From Autumnicola psychrophila (GTDB lineage: Bacteria > Bacteroidota > Bacteroidia > Flavobacteriales > Flavobacteriaceae): 64,000 nt of DNA. The DNA is taken from positions 539,196-603,195 of the forward strand of contig NZ_JAVRHN010000001.1 in assembly GCF_031846645.1 (NCBI RefSeq). Reading direction: 5' to 3'. The position numbers and the translations under genes are program-made. This document shows positions 1 through 7,405 of the stretch, piece by piece (positions within the stretch are counted from its first letter, which is position 1; every line of letters starts with the position of its first letter). The notes under the pieces are model-generated. The model saw nothing but the letters and a program-made list of their open reading frames with translations. It searched no databases and was not told the DNA's origin.

Positions 1-2
1 CA

Positions 3-473
3 GATACAAAAAAGATAGAAGATTTTCTTCTCCAGGTTAACCACGGTACAGATATCTTTCTAATTATAGCAGCCAGTAAAGTACCGCTAAGTATAAAGCA
101 GTTTCTTAAAAATACTTTTGATGTAATTTCTGAAGGAAAACCGCACAACATTGCTGCTGCTTTTACCTTTGGAAGAGAAGGCCTTATCCCCGCAATGTTT
201 TCTTCAATTATTGAAAATGTTCAAAGAAATTTTCCTGAAAATGACCTAAGGCTGTTCAAGTATTATTTTGACAGGCATATTGAACTTGATGGTGACGAAC
301 ATGGTCCCATGGCTTTTAAAATGATAGAAAAGCTCTGCGGAAATGATGCTGAAAAGTGGCAGGAAGCTCAACAAACCGCTGAAAATGCACTTTCCAGCCG
401 AATTGAACTTTGGAATGGAATAGAAGAAGTCATTTCAGAAAAAACAGATTCTGAAAACCTTCAAAGAGTTTAA
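3..473 (+). CDS. DUF3050 family protein, C-terminal fragment
   Basis: The reading frame is already open at the window edge and ends at a TAA at 471-473, so only the last 156 residues are present; family members are about 250 residues long. The segments FTFGRE (just before the internal Met at 195) and HIELDGDEHG are the features I associate with DUF3050, a family with a heme-oxygenase-like helical fold. The His/Asp/Glu-rich second motif would fit metal or haem contact, which is inference. The function is not established. The internal ATG at 195 is not the start, because conserved sequence precedes it without a stop. Confidence 0.8.
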   Translation, partial: DTKKIEDFLLQVNHGTDIFLIIAASKVPLSIKQFLKNTFDVISEGKPHNIAAAFTFGREGLIPAMFSSIIENVQRNFPENDLRLFKYYFDRHIELDGDEHGPMAFKMIEKLCGNDAEKWQEAQQTAENALSSRIELWNGIEEVISEKTDSENLQRV

Positions 474-501
474 TAATACAGGCTTTTGAGGTGTGTGCCT
501 T

Positions 502-517
502 AAAATGGCAATTTTCG
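502..517 (+). repeat. Copy of AAAATGGCAATTTTCG motif
   Basis: This intergenic 16-mer recurs exactly at 60424-60439 and with one change at 59224-59239. Related sequence lies in a coding region at 32518-32534 and inverted at 25106-25116. Its role is unknown; it is nearly palindromic around the centre. Confidence 0.5.
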
Positions 518-550
518 TCCTAATATTCTTGACCTCACAGAAAATAAATT

Positions 551-583
551 AGACCTCACAGGTTTTAAAAATCTGTGAGGTCT
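551..583. repeat. Palindromic CCTCACAG element, copy 1
   Basis: Arms AGACCTCACAG (551-561) and CTGTGAGGTCT (573-583) are perfect inverted repeats around an AT-rich loop. An extra half-copy, GACCTCACAG, lies just upstream at 531-540. The same arm core (CCTCACAG/CTGTGAGG) is at 31716-31748, with a near-identical copy at 31934-31966, so this belongs to a dispersed family. It sits between convergent genes and could also terminate transcription from both sides. Confidence 0.75.
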
Positions 584-639
584 GGTGTTTAAAGGGCTTA
601 ATAATTGGCAAATTCCCGATTAAACTTTTAAAATTTCTT

Positions 640-975
640 CTAAGTTGACTCGGGAGCTAATTTAACCTCCAGCCCGTCCAGTTCTTCTGTAATTGGGATC
701 TGACAGCTTAAACGGCTATTGGACTCCACAAAAAATGCCTGATCCAACATATCTTCCTCTTCTATACTTTGCTCCGGCAGCATATGCTCCAGGTTAAGAA
801 CATAGCACTGGCAGGATGCGCACATAGCCATTCCACCACAAATTCCAATCGTACCCTCCGGCGCCAATTCGTAAGAGCGAACTACTTCCATAAGGTTCAT
901 ATTCATATCTGTGGGAGCATCTACCAAATGTGCTTCGCCTTCACGGTCGATAATTGTGATTTTTATATCAGACAT
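640..975 (-). CDS. 2Fe-2S ferredoxin (adrenodoxin type)
   Basis: This 111-residue electron-transfer protein has the plant/adrenodoxin-type 2Fe-2S fold. Cysteines 46, 52, 55 and 91 form the C-x5-C-x2-C ... C ligand set, in CGGMAMCASC and LSCQIP. The C-x5-C spacing points to the vertebrate/ISC-type ferredoxins rather than the photosynthetic type with C-x4-C. The neighbours upstream on the same strand, NifU C-terminal domain and Mrp, are Fe-S carriers, so a role in Fe-S assembly or in supplying electrons to oxygenases is reasonable but inferred. An extra cysteine (57) lies beside the ligands. Confidence 0.9.
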   Translation of the reverse strand: MSDIKITIIDREGEAHLVDAPTDMNMNLMEVVRSYELAPEGTIGICGGMAMCASCQCYVLNLEHMLPEQSIEEEDMLDQAFFVESNSRLSCQIPITEELDGLEVKLAPEST

Positions 976-1016
976 ATTTTAAGTAAAAAAGATCTTTTAT
1001 TCGTTTAAAATGATAA

Positions 1017-1056
1017 GCTGAAACAACTGCTTTCTAAAAAAGCAGACAATTTCAGC
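1017..1056 (-). terminator. Interrupted hairpin downstream of nifU-like gene
   Basis: GCTGAAA and CTGCTT on the left pair with AAGCAG and TTTCAGC on the right, giving a stem with an internal loop. It lies between the end of the mrp-nifU transcript and the ferredoxin. No clear T-run follows on the minus strand, so termination is only a guess. The remaining bases up to 1193 hold nothing I would call a gene. Confidence 0.35.
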
Positions 1057-1193
1057 CCATTTGATTATAATGATTCTTTAAAATGCTTCACATCCTTCTG
1101 AATGTTCTTTTTTTCTTCATAAGAAGTCACAGGTAACATTTGGATTGTAATTCCTCCTTGTTTCTTATGAAAAAATTCCACTTCCAGAAAAAA

Positions 1194-1436
1194 TTAAGGT
1201 TCTACATTAATCACCCGTTCAATTTGCGGCACATATTTTTTAATGGTCATTTCCACGCCAGATTTAAGCGTCATAGTGTTTACAGAACAACCCACGCACG
1301 CGCCTTCCAGTTGTACCCTTACCAGACGATCATCTTCAATAGAAATTAACGAAATATCGCCTCCGTCACTTTCCAGGAAAGGACGAATCTCTGCCAAGGC
1401 CTTTTCTACATTTATTTTAACTTCTTCGCTCGTCAT
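1194..1436 (-). CDS. NifU C-terminal-domain Fe-S scaffold/carrier
   Basis: This 80-residue protein consists of a single NifU C-terminal (Nfu) domain. The CxxC motif is at residues 47-50 (CVGC), flanked by the typical LEGAC and NTMTLKSGVE context. Nfu domains bind a 4Fe-4S cluster at a subunit interface and pass it to target enzymes. Its ATG directly follows the TAG stop of the upstream Mrp gene with no spacer, so the two are almost certainly co-transcribed and translationally coupled. Both products belong to Fe-S cluster trafficking. Confidence 0.92.
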   Translation of the reverse strand: MTSEEVKINVEKALAEIRPFLESDGGDISLISIEDDRLVRVQLEGACVGCSVNTMTLKSGVEMTIKKYVPQIERVINVEP

Positions 1437-2573
1437 CTATTTCTTTTTAACTGCACTACATCCTGCCATTGTGGTGATCTTAATAGCTTCGGTTGCCGGC
1501 AGATTTTCGTTCCTTTTCACAGTTTCTTCAACCATGTTTCTCGTAATCTCTTTAAATGCATTTTCCAGCGGAGTATCTTCCTGCAAGGCAGCAGGACGAC
1601 CTACATCTCCAGATTCCCTAAGACTCTGCACTAATGGAACCTCTCCTAAAAACCGAACCTTTAGATCTTCAGCAAGGTTTTTTGCTCCCTCTCTCCCAAA
1701 GATATAATATTTATTGTCAGGCAGTTCTTCCGGAGTGAAATATGCCATATTTTCTACTATTCCCAGGACTGGAACGTTGATGCTCTCCTGCTGAAACATT
1801 GCCACTCCCCGCTTAGCATCTGCCAGAGCCATATTTTGCGGCGTACTTACCACAACAGCCCCAGTAATAGGCAACGACTGCATTATGGAAAGATGAATAT
1901 CACCGGTTCCCGGTGGTAGATCTACTAATAGAAAATCCAGTTCTCCCCACGCGGCGTCAAAAATCATCTGGTTAAGTGCTTTGGCAGCCATAGGCCCTCT
2001 CCATACCACAGCCTGGTTTGGCTGCGTAAAAAACCCTATAGATAATATTTTAATTCCATAGTTTTCTATGGGTTTCATTTTCGATTTACCATCTACATTA
2101 ACAGACAAAGGTCTTTCGGTTTCTACATCGAACATCATTGGCGTAGACGGGCCATAAATATCGGCATCAAGAATACCAACCTTAAACCCCATTTTGGACA
2201 AAGTAACCGCAAGATTCGCAGTCACTGTAGATTTTCCTACTCCGCCTTTTCCAGAGGCGACAGCTATAATATTTTTAATTCCGGGGATAGGCTTCCCTTT
2301 TATCTCCGGTTTTTTCTTCTCCTGGGCTTCAACTTTAATATTCACCTTCACTTTGGCTTTTTGATAAACCTTCTCGTGAATAGCTTTTAAAATATCAACT
2401 TCAGCCCGCTTTTTTATGTGAAGCGCAGGAGTTGCAAGAACTAAATCTACAACCACCTCATCACCAAAGATCATAATGTTTTGCACTGCACCGGCATCTA
2501 CCATATTTTTACCTTCTCCGGCTACTGAAATAGTCTCCAGTGCTTCTAAAATATCTTTTTTATTCAATACCAC
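1437..2573 (-). CDS. Mrp/NBP35-family Fe-S carrier ATPase (ApbC)
   Basis: This is a P-loop ATPase of the Mrp/ApbC family, which binds and delivers 4Fe-4S clusters in the cytosol. An N-terminal DUF59 (MIP18-like) domain spans about residues 3-85. The deviant Walker A motif GKGGVGKSTV is followed by DADIYGPS and a DLPPGTGD segment. A single C-terminal cysteine lies in MAGCSAV. I place the start at the GTG at 2573 (378 aa), because family proteins begin just before the LNKKDIL motif. The frame stays open upstream to a TTG at 2687, but that codon lies inside the promoter -7 element. An in-frame ATG at 2615 (392 aa) is the alternative start. Confidence 0.93.
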   Translation of the reverse strand: MVLNKKDILEALETISVAGEGKNMVDAGAVQNIMIFGDEVVVDLVLATPALHIKKRAEVDILKAIHEKVYQKAKVKVNIKVEAQEKKKPEIKGKPIPGIKNIIAVASGKGGVGKSTVTANLAVTLSKMGFKVGILDADIYGPSTPMMFDVETERPLSVNVDGKSKMKPIENYGIKILSIGFFTQPNQAVVWRGPMAAKALNQMIFDAAWGELDFLLVDLPPGTGDIHLSIMQSLPITGAVVVSTPQNMALADAKRGVAMFQQESINVPVLGIVENMAYFTPEELPDNKYYIFGREGAKNLAEDLKVRFLGEVPLVQSLRESGDVGRPAALQEDTPLENAFKEITRNMVEETVKRNENLPATEAIKITTMAGCSAVKKK

Positions 2574-2684
2574 GATATTTCCGTTTTTCGGCAGAAAAAA
2601 GTTCAAGTTCCTCATGCTTCCGGGAAATTGAAAATTTCTGAAATTATTTGATCTAACAGCTCTTATATAGATCGATTCTAAGCG

Positions 2685-2715
2685 CAAATATAGGTCGAAA
2701 AGCTAAGAAAACGAA
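2685..2715 (-). promoter_or_regulatory. Bacteroidota promoter of mrp-nifU
   Basis: Read on the minus strand, a perfect -7 element TATATTTG lies at 2685-2692. A near-match -33 element, TTCG, lies at 2712-2715 with a 19-nt spacer. This fits the TTTG-N17-23-TAnnTTTG consensus. It implies a transcript start near 2680 and rules out the TTG at 2687 as the mrp start. Confidence 0.6.
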
Positions 2716-2773
2716 GCATTTGACTAGAATTGATTGTTCAGTTTAAAGCGTGCTGTACCAAATGGAAAAGAAA

Positions 2774-3115
2774 CTATTCCAGTTCTTTCAGCTCTTTTAC
2801 AGGATCCCAAAAATGTCTTTCAAAATCCTGAATTTTTAAATCTTTTACAGTTACTCCTTCATCCTTTAAAAGTTGCTCCATTGCATGCGTTCCGCTAAAG
2901 TGGCTTTTTCCGGTTAGGAGTCCGTTTCTATTTACCACGCGGTGTGCGGGAACATCTGGTTTTTCTTTAGACGCATTCATAGCCCAACCTACCATCCTGG
3001 CACTTTGAGGTGAACCTAAATATCTTGCAATTGCACCATAGGAAGTTACACGGCCATGTGGAATTTTGGCAGCTACATGATAAACTTTTTCGAAAAACCC
3101 GGAGTCCCTGCTCAT
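2774..3115 (-). CDS. Alkyltransferase-like protein (MGMT family, no catalytic Cys)
   Basis: This 113-residue protein has the O6-methylguanine-DNA methyltransferase C-terminal domain, including the helix-turn-helix region IPHGRVTSYGAIA and the segment SARMVGWAMN. The active-site PCHR motif is replaced by PAHRVVN, so the alkyl-accepting cysteine is Ala. Proteins with this change (ATL proteins) bind alkylated guanine and recruit nucleotide-excision repair instead of repairing directly; that role is taken from the family. Its ATG overlaps the stop of the LysE-type gene by 4 nt (ATGA), so it is the last gene of a trmB-lysE-atl operon. Confidence 0.88.
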   Translation of the reverse strand: MSRDSGFFEKVYHVAAKIPHGRVTSYGAIARYLGSPQSARMVGWAMNASKEKPDVPAHRVVNRNGLLTGKSHFSGTHAMEQLLKDEGVTVKDLKIQDFERHFWDPVKELKELE

Positions 3116-3735
3116 GTATTGTATATTCTAAACAACGTGATCACGATTAAAACCAGCATAAGAAGCGCCATAAAATAGTTGGAAAACTGGGAGAAAGATT
3201 CTGTTTTGCCTTCAATCTTATTAAAAAATACCACGTAAAGGTAAAGACTGGTGAATGTACCAAGGGTGGCTGCCAGCGTAAAACAAAGTATTTTTAGCCA
3301 TGGGTAAAATTCCTCAACACCTACATTTAATGCTCCCGCAATTGCAACAAAATAAGGAATAGGAAAAACGTTTAGAACAGCAATAAGCATCCCTTTAAAA
3401 ATGCTATTGGATTTAGCTGTTTCAGATTTATGCTCAATCCCTTCTTCACGTTTAGCTTTTACAAAAAAATAGATTCCGAGGATAATAAAAATCACCAATC
3501 CGGCCCTTAGTAAAATATTCTGAACAAAAGGATTGGAAAAAATATAATTTGCCAGAAGTACGGCTACAAATGCCTGAAGAAAAACCACAAAAGAAGCACC
3601 CATTGCAACGTACATTCCGCTTTTTTTCCCTCGCTCCACGCAGGTTTTTGCAACAGTCATATTTACCAGACCAGGAGGAATAACCCCTAGAAGAGCGGCA
3701 AAGTATGTGATGAGAAAAAGTTTTGCTACTTCCAA
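3112..3735 (-). CDS. LysE/RhtB-family exporter
   Basis: This 207-residue membrane protein has about six hydrophobic segments. An N-terminal GVIPPGLVNMTVAK segment matches the glycine/proline-rich start of LysE-type amino-acid exporters. A central charged loop (about residues 92-108, KAKREEGIEHKSETAK) separates the two halves, as usual for the family. The substrate cannot be read from sequence. It lies between trmB (2-nt gap upstream) and the alkyltransferase-like gene (4-nt overlap downstream), so the three are one transcription unit without an obvious functional theme. Confidence 0.8.
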   Translation of the reverse strand: MEVAKLFLITYFAALLGVIPPGLVNMTVAKTCVERGKKSGMYVAMGASFVVFLQAFVAVLLANYIFSNPFVQNILLRAGLVIFIILGIYFFVKAKREEGIEHKSETAKSNSIFKGMLIAVLNVFPIPYFVAIAGALNVGVEEFYPWLKILCFTLAATLGTFTSLYLYVVFFNKIEGKTESFSQFSNYFMALLMLVLIVITLFRIYNT

Positions 3736-3737
3736 GC

Positions 3738-4409
3738 TTATTTTATCTTAAACTGAATGTATGTGATTGGTTTTCCTTTCTCAAGGTACTGTTTTTCATA
3801 GAAAGTCTGGATTTCCCGTACTTCCTTTGGAGAATATTCATTTTTATAAATGTCGTGATGTGCGTAAATAACCTCATGACCTTCGCCATGCAAGAGCCCA
3901 AGGGTGTAGCCGTGCATAAACTCACTGTCGGTTTTCAGGTTTACAAGTCCGTCATCTTTTAAAATCTGCTTATACTTCTGAAGAAATTCAGAATTTGTAA
4001 GACGATGTTTCGTCCTTTTATATTTTATCTGGGGATCTGGAAAGGTTATCCAGATTTCACTTACTTCATTTTTACCAAAAACATGAGTAATAAGCTCTAT
4101 CTGCGTGCGCAGAAAAGCAACATTTTGCAGATTCTCCTCCAAAGCGGTTTTTGCTCCCCGCCAAAAACGCGCGCCTTTAATGTCTATTCCTATAAAATTG
4201 GCATCGGGATTTTGTTGCGCAAGACCAACGCTGTATTCACCCTTTCCGCAACCTAATTCCAGTATTATAGGTTTATCATTTTTAAAAAATTCATTCCACC
4301 TTCCTTTCCATTTAAAATCGTCATTAGTAAGTTCTTCTCTTGAAGGCTGAATAACATTCGAAAATTCTTCGTTTTGCCTGAAACGTTTAAGCTTATTTTT
4401 ACTTCCCAC
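3738..4409 (-). CDS. trmB: tRNA (guanine-N7-)-methyltransferase
   Basis: TrmB methylates G46 of tRNA using S-adenosylmethionine. The SAM-binding motif LELGCGKGEYS is clear, followed by GIDIKGARFWRGA and the catalytic region TFPDPQIKYKRTKHRL; many homologues have PDPW, here PDPQ. I set the start at the GTG at 4409, giving 223 residues and the N-terminus VGSKNKLKRF, which fits the family. The frame remains open upstream to 4553, but that extension lacks family similarity and overlaps the divergent glycosyltransferase gene. It heads the operon with lysE and the alkyltransferase-like gene. Confidence 0.92.
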   Translation of the reverse strand: MGSKNKLKRFRQNEEFSNVIQPSREELTNDDFKWKGRWNEFFKNDKPIILELGCGKGEYSVGLAQQNPDANFIGIDIKGARFWRGAKTALEENLQNVAFLRTQIELITHVFGKNEVSEIWITFPDPQIKYKRTKHRLTNSEFLQKYKQILKDDGLVNLKTDSEFMHGYTLGLLHGEGHEVIYAHHDIYKNEYSPKEVREIQTFYEKQYLEKGKPITYIQFKIK

Positions 4410-4465
4410 GTGTTTATTTAATATTTTGGTAAAATTAAAGAAAATAGACCACAGCCCGATAAGAT

Positions 4466-4473
4466 TATATTTG
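4466..4473 (+). promoter_or_regulatory. -7 promoter element abutting the glycosyltransferase start
   Basis: A perfect TATATTTG lies only 3 nt before the ATG at 4477. If it is used, transcription starts at or next to the ATG, giving a leaderless mRNA. I see no clear -33 TTTG. Confidence 0.45.
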
Positions 4474-4476
4474 GAA

Positions 4477-5526
4477 ATGCGAAAGAAACGAATTTTAGTC
4501 GCACCATTAAACTGGGGGTTGGGCCATGCCTCTCGCTGTATCCCAATTATCAAAGGGCTTGAGGAGGAAAATTTTGAGCCTGTTTTAGCTTCAGATGGAA
4601 ATGCACTATCACTTCTTCAAAAGGAATTTCCGCATCTAAAGTCCTTTGAACTTCCTTCCTATAAAATTGAATATGCCAAAAACGGGAGCAATTTTAAATT
4701 GAAGATGATGTGGGACAGCCCCAAAATCTTAAAAGCCATTAAAGCTGAAAAAAAGATCACAAAGAAGCTGGTAGAAGAACTTAACCTGGATGGTATCATT
4801 TCAGATAATAGATTTGGGGTAAGGTACAAACACCTGAAATGTGTATTTATCACCCACCAATTAAATGTTTTAAGCGGAACCACTACCTATTTCAGTAGCA
4901 AAATCCACCAAAAGTATATAAAGAAGTACGATGAGTGCTGGATTCCCGATGCTAAAGGAAGAAAAAACCTCAGCGGCATCCTTGGCCACCTTAATAAGAT
5001 AAATGAGAATATAAAATACATTGGTCCTCTAAGCAGATTCGAGAAAAAGGACCTGCCAAAGGTTTATGATTATCTTATTTTGCTTTCCGGACCTGAACCG
5101 CAACGAACGATACTGGAAGAATTACTACTAAAAGAATTTGCAGAAAGTAAAGCGAAAATTTTACTAATAAGGGGTGTTATTGAAGAAAAAGATCAACCCT
5201 CTAAAATGGCAAATATCGACATTGAGAATTACAGGTATGGAAAAGATTTGGAAGAAGCGGTTAATTCTTCTAAAATGGTTATTTGCAGATCGGGCTATAC
5301 ATCTATTTTAGACCTGGCAAAATTGGAGAAAAAAGCCTTTTTCATTCCCACACCCGGTCAATTTGAACAGGAATACCTCGCAGAAAGACTCATGAATCTG
5401 GGAATAGCTCCATCGTGTAGCCAGAGCGACTTTAAACTTGAAAAGCTGCAGGAAAGCAAAAATTTTAAAGGACTAAAGGATATCGGATTTGCTGACAGTT
5501 TCAGGGAGTTCTTCGCTCTTTTCTAG
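4477..5526 (+). CDS. MurG-like glycosyltransferase family protein
   Basis: This 349-residue protein resembles GT-B glycosyltransferases of the MurG/GT28 type. The N-terminal glycine-rich loop is ILVAPLNWGLGHASRC, and the C-terminal half carries a donor-site-like stretch, CRSGYTSILDLA, followed by FIPTPGQFEQEYLA. I chose the ATG at 4477 because it lies directly before the conserved KKRILVAPLNWGLGH motif; an upstream in-frame ATG at 4426 precedes the presumed promoter. Sugar and acceptor are unknown. It is not MurG itself, since the context is not a cell-wall cluster. The 3' end overlaps the convergent histidine kinase gene by 54 bp. Confidence 0.8.
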   Translation: MRKKRILVAPLNWGLGHASRCIPIIKGLEEENFEPVLASDGNALSLLQKEFPHLKSFELPSYKIEYAKNGSNFKLKMMWDSPKILKAIKAEKKITKKLVEELNLDGIISDNRFGVRYKHLKCVFITHQLNVLSGTTTYFSSKIHQKYIKKYDECWIPDAKGRKNLSGILGHLNKINENIKYIGPLSRFEKKDLPKVYDYLILLSGPEPQRTILEELLLKEFAESKAKILLIRGVIEEKDQPSKMANIDIENYRYGKDLEEAVNSSKMVICRSGYTSILDLAKLEKKAFFIPTPGQFEQEYLAERLMNLGIAPSCSQSDFKLEKLQESKNFKGLKDIGFADSFREFFALF

Positions 5527-6552
5527 AGTAAAGGAAAATTCGCTTCCCACGCCGAAAACACTTTCTACGTATATCTTTTCCTCGTGGGCTTCAATAATAT
5601 GCTTTACAATAGCTAATCCAAGACCTGAGCCTCCTTCTTTACGGGAACCGCTTTTATCCACCCGATAGAAACGCTCAAATAACCGCGGAATATTTGCTTT
5701 AGCAATACCTTCCCCATTATCGGTCACTCTCACTATAACTTTATTTTTTATAAGGTTTTCTATTGTAATTTCTGTAGTTCCGTCCTTCTTTCCGTATTTA
5801 ATAGAATTAACCACAAGATTTGTAAGAACCTGCTGGATTCGCTCCCTGTCTCCGTAAACATAGATTGACTTTCGATAGTCGGTATCAAAAGTAAGGGTGA
5901 TATTTTTTTTTGCTGCTTTCATTTCCAGCAGGTCAAAAGTATTCTGAACAAGTTCCACAATATTAAAATCCTCCATTTGCAAGTGCAGATCCCCTACTTC
6001 CAGCTTGCTAATCATATCGAGATCCTTGACAATATATATTAGCCTTTCCACACCTTTACTGGCCCGATTAAGGTATTTCTTCCTTACAGCTTTATCTTTC
6101 ATCGCCCCATCAAGTAAAGTAAGAATATACCCCTGAACGGTAAAAAGAGGAGTCTTTAACTCATGGGAAACATTACCCATAAATTCTTTTCTATAGCCTT
6201 CCCTTATTTTAAGGGCTTCAATTTCGAGCTTCTTGGTTTCAGCAAATTTTTCTACCTCCCTGGTAAGGGTTACCATATCTGTGGTTACCTGGCTGGGCCG
6301 CAGCGTAGTGGAGTCTAGTAATGATACGTTGTCGTAAATCTTTTTTATACGCCGATAAATAAAGTATTCTACCCGCTGCTGAATGATAACGAATGAGAAA
6401 ATATACGTTACAAATAAAAAGACAAGAAAAGGCATCCACAGCAAAACGTCCATATAATACAAAAAACCAGCCAGTAGAAACCCTACAAAAATAGTTATGT
6501 AGAGCGATGTCTTTATTGCAAATTTATATGAGCGTCTAAATTTATTTGCCAT
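5473..6552 (-). CDS. PhoR-like sensor histidine kinase
   Basis: This 359-residue membrane-bound kinase has two hydrophobic segments near residues 14-33 and 38-57. The H-box SHELKTP follows with phospho-acceptor His130. The ATP-binding N-box (LTNLVVNSIKYG), the G1 box DNGEGIA, the F-box (RLFERFYRVD) and the G2 box (GSGLGLAIVKH) are all present. The short periplasmic part and the lack of an obvious PAS domain distinguish it from E. coli PhoR, although the kinase core is PhoR-like. Its ATG shares one base with the stop of the response regulator (TAATG), so the pair is coupled. The PhoR assignment is by family resemblance; the stimulus is not proven. Confidence 0.88.
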   Translation of the reverse strand: MANKFRRSYKFAIKTSLYITIFVGFLLAGFLYYMDVLLWMPFLVFLFVTYIFSFVIIQQRVEYFIYRRIKKIYDNVSLLDSTTLRPSQVTTDMVTLTREVEKFAETKKLEIEALKIREGYRKEFMGNVSHELKTPLFTVQGYILTLLDGAMKDKAVRKKYLNRASKGVERLIYIVKDLDMISKLEVGDLHLQMEDFNIVELVQNTFDLLEMKAAKKNITLTFDTDYRKSIYVYGDRERIQQVLTNLVVNSIKYGKKDGTTEITIENLIKNKVIVRVTDNGEGIAKANIPRLFERFYRVDKSGSRKEGGSGLGLAIVKHIIEAHEEKIYVESVFGVGSEFSFTLEKSEELPETVSKSDIL

Positions 6553-7235
6553 TAAACTACAAACTTATATCCTACCCCTTTTACGGTTTTAAAACTATCA
6601 TCACCAATTTTTTCCCTAAGCTTCCTTATGTGTACATCTATGGTTCGACCGCCGACAACGACGTCATTCCCCCATATTTTATCCATAATGTCTTCCCGTT
6701 TAAAAACTTTTCCCGGTTTGGAAGCCAGAAGAGACAACAATTCAAATTCTTTACGGGGCAGGAGCATTTCCTCATTGTTCTTTATGACCTTATACTCCTC
6801 TCTATTTATTGTAAGATCACCAATTTTTACAATACTTGCATTAGAAGTATCGTCCTTAAACCTTCTTAACAGCGCCTTTACTTTACTGGTAAGTACTTTT
6901 GGTTTAATGGGCTTTGTGATATAATCATCAGCACCCGCGTCAAACCCCGCCATTTGGGAGTAATCTTCACCGCGGGCAGTAAGAAAGGCAATAATAGTAT
7001 CTTCAAGTTCCGGAATTTTTCTAATTTTTTCGCACGCTTCAATACCATCCATTCCCGGCATCATCACATCCAGGATGATAAGCTGCGGATTTTTTTTCTT
7101 CGCAAGTTTCACACCATCAGCACCATTATCTGCCGTAATAACTTTATATCCTTCAGAAGAAAGATTATAGCTTACTATTTCCAGGATATCCGGTTCATCG
7201 TCTACCAAAAGGATACAAATGTCTTTTTTCTTCAT
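6552..7235 (-). CDS. PhoB-like OmpR-family response regulator
   Basis: This 227-residue two-domain regulator has a receiver at residues 5-120, with acidic residues D12/D13, phospho-acceptor D56 (ILDVMMPGMDG) and the conserved lysine in YITKPIKP. A winged-helix DNA-binding domain covers about 130-227 and ends in VKGVGYKFV. OmpR/PhoB-type regulators bind tandem 11-bp direct repeats. Repeats with exactly that phasing lie in the divergent intergenic region at 7307-7365, so regulation of the adjacent receptor operon is plausible but inferred. It is co-transcribed with the kinase. Confidence 0.9.
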   Translation of the reverse strand: MKKKDICILLVDDEPDILEIVSYNLSSEGYKVITADNGADGVKLAKKKNPQLIILDVMMPGMDGIEACEKIRKIPELEDTIIAFLTARGEDYSQMAGFDAGADDYITKPIKPKVLTSKVKALLRRFKDDTSNASIVKIGDLTINREEYKVIKNNEEMLLPRKEFELLSLLASKPGKVFKREDIMDKIWGNDVVVGGRTIDVHIRKLREKIGDDSFKTVKGVGYKFVV

Positions 7236-7306
7236 GTTTATAATAGTTAAAAATTCAAGGTAAAAGTAAATATAAATTTCATTTGAGGATTTGATTGATT
7301 GATTGG

Positions 7307-7383
7307 TAACCTTTAACTAACATTAATATCACAAAGGATTAATGTGAGGTTAACTCTTTGTTTACATGACTACCCTTTATTTG
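7307..7383 (+). promoter_or_regulatory. Putative response-regulator boxes and promoter of the TonB receptor
   Basis: TAAC at 7307-7310 and 7318-7321 are 11 bp apart. TTAAC at 7350-7354 and TTTAC at 7361-7365 are also 11 bp apart. Between them lies an 8-bp inverted repeat, ACATTAAT (7320-7327) and ATTAATGT (7338-7345). A -7-like TTTATTTG (7376-7383, one mismatch to TAnnTTTG) lies 22 nt before the ATG. The 11-bp phasing matches how PhoB/OmpR dimers bind, and the second repeat pair occupies the -33 region, as expected for an activated promoter. Confidence 0.4.
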
Positions 7384-7405
7384 CGCCAGAGAATTAAACA
7401 CACAA

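Noticed and set aside
1065..1139. Minus-strand open frame of 24 codons after the nifU-like gene (MLPVTSYEEKK...)
   Set aside because: Too short, no recognisable features; the frame continues directly from the nifU stop, so it may be a decayed extension, but there is nothing to support a gene.
2574..2687. N-terminal extension of Mrp to a TTG at 2687
   Set aside because: The TTG lies inside the perfect TATATTTG promoter element, and the extra residues lack the character of the family N-terminus.
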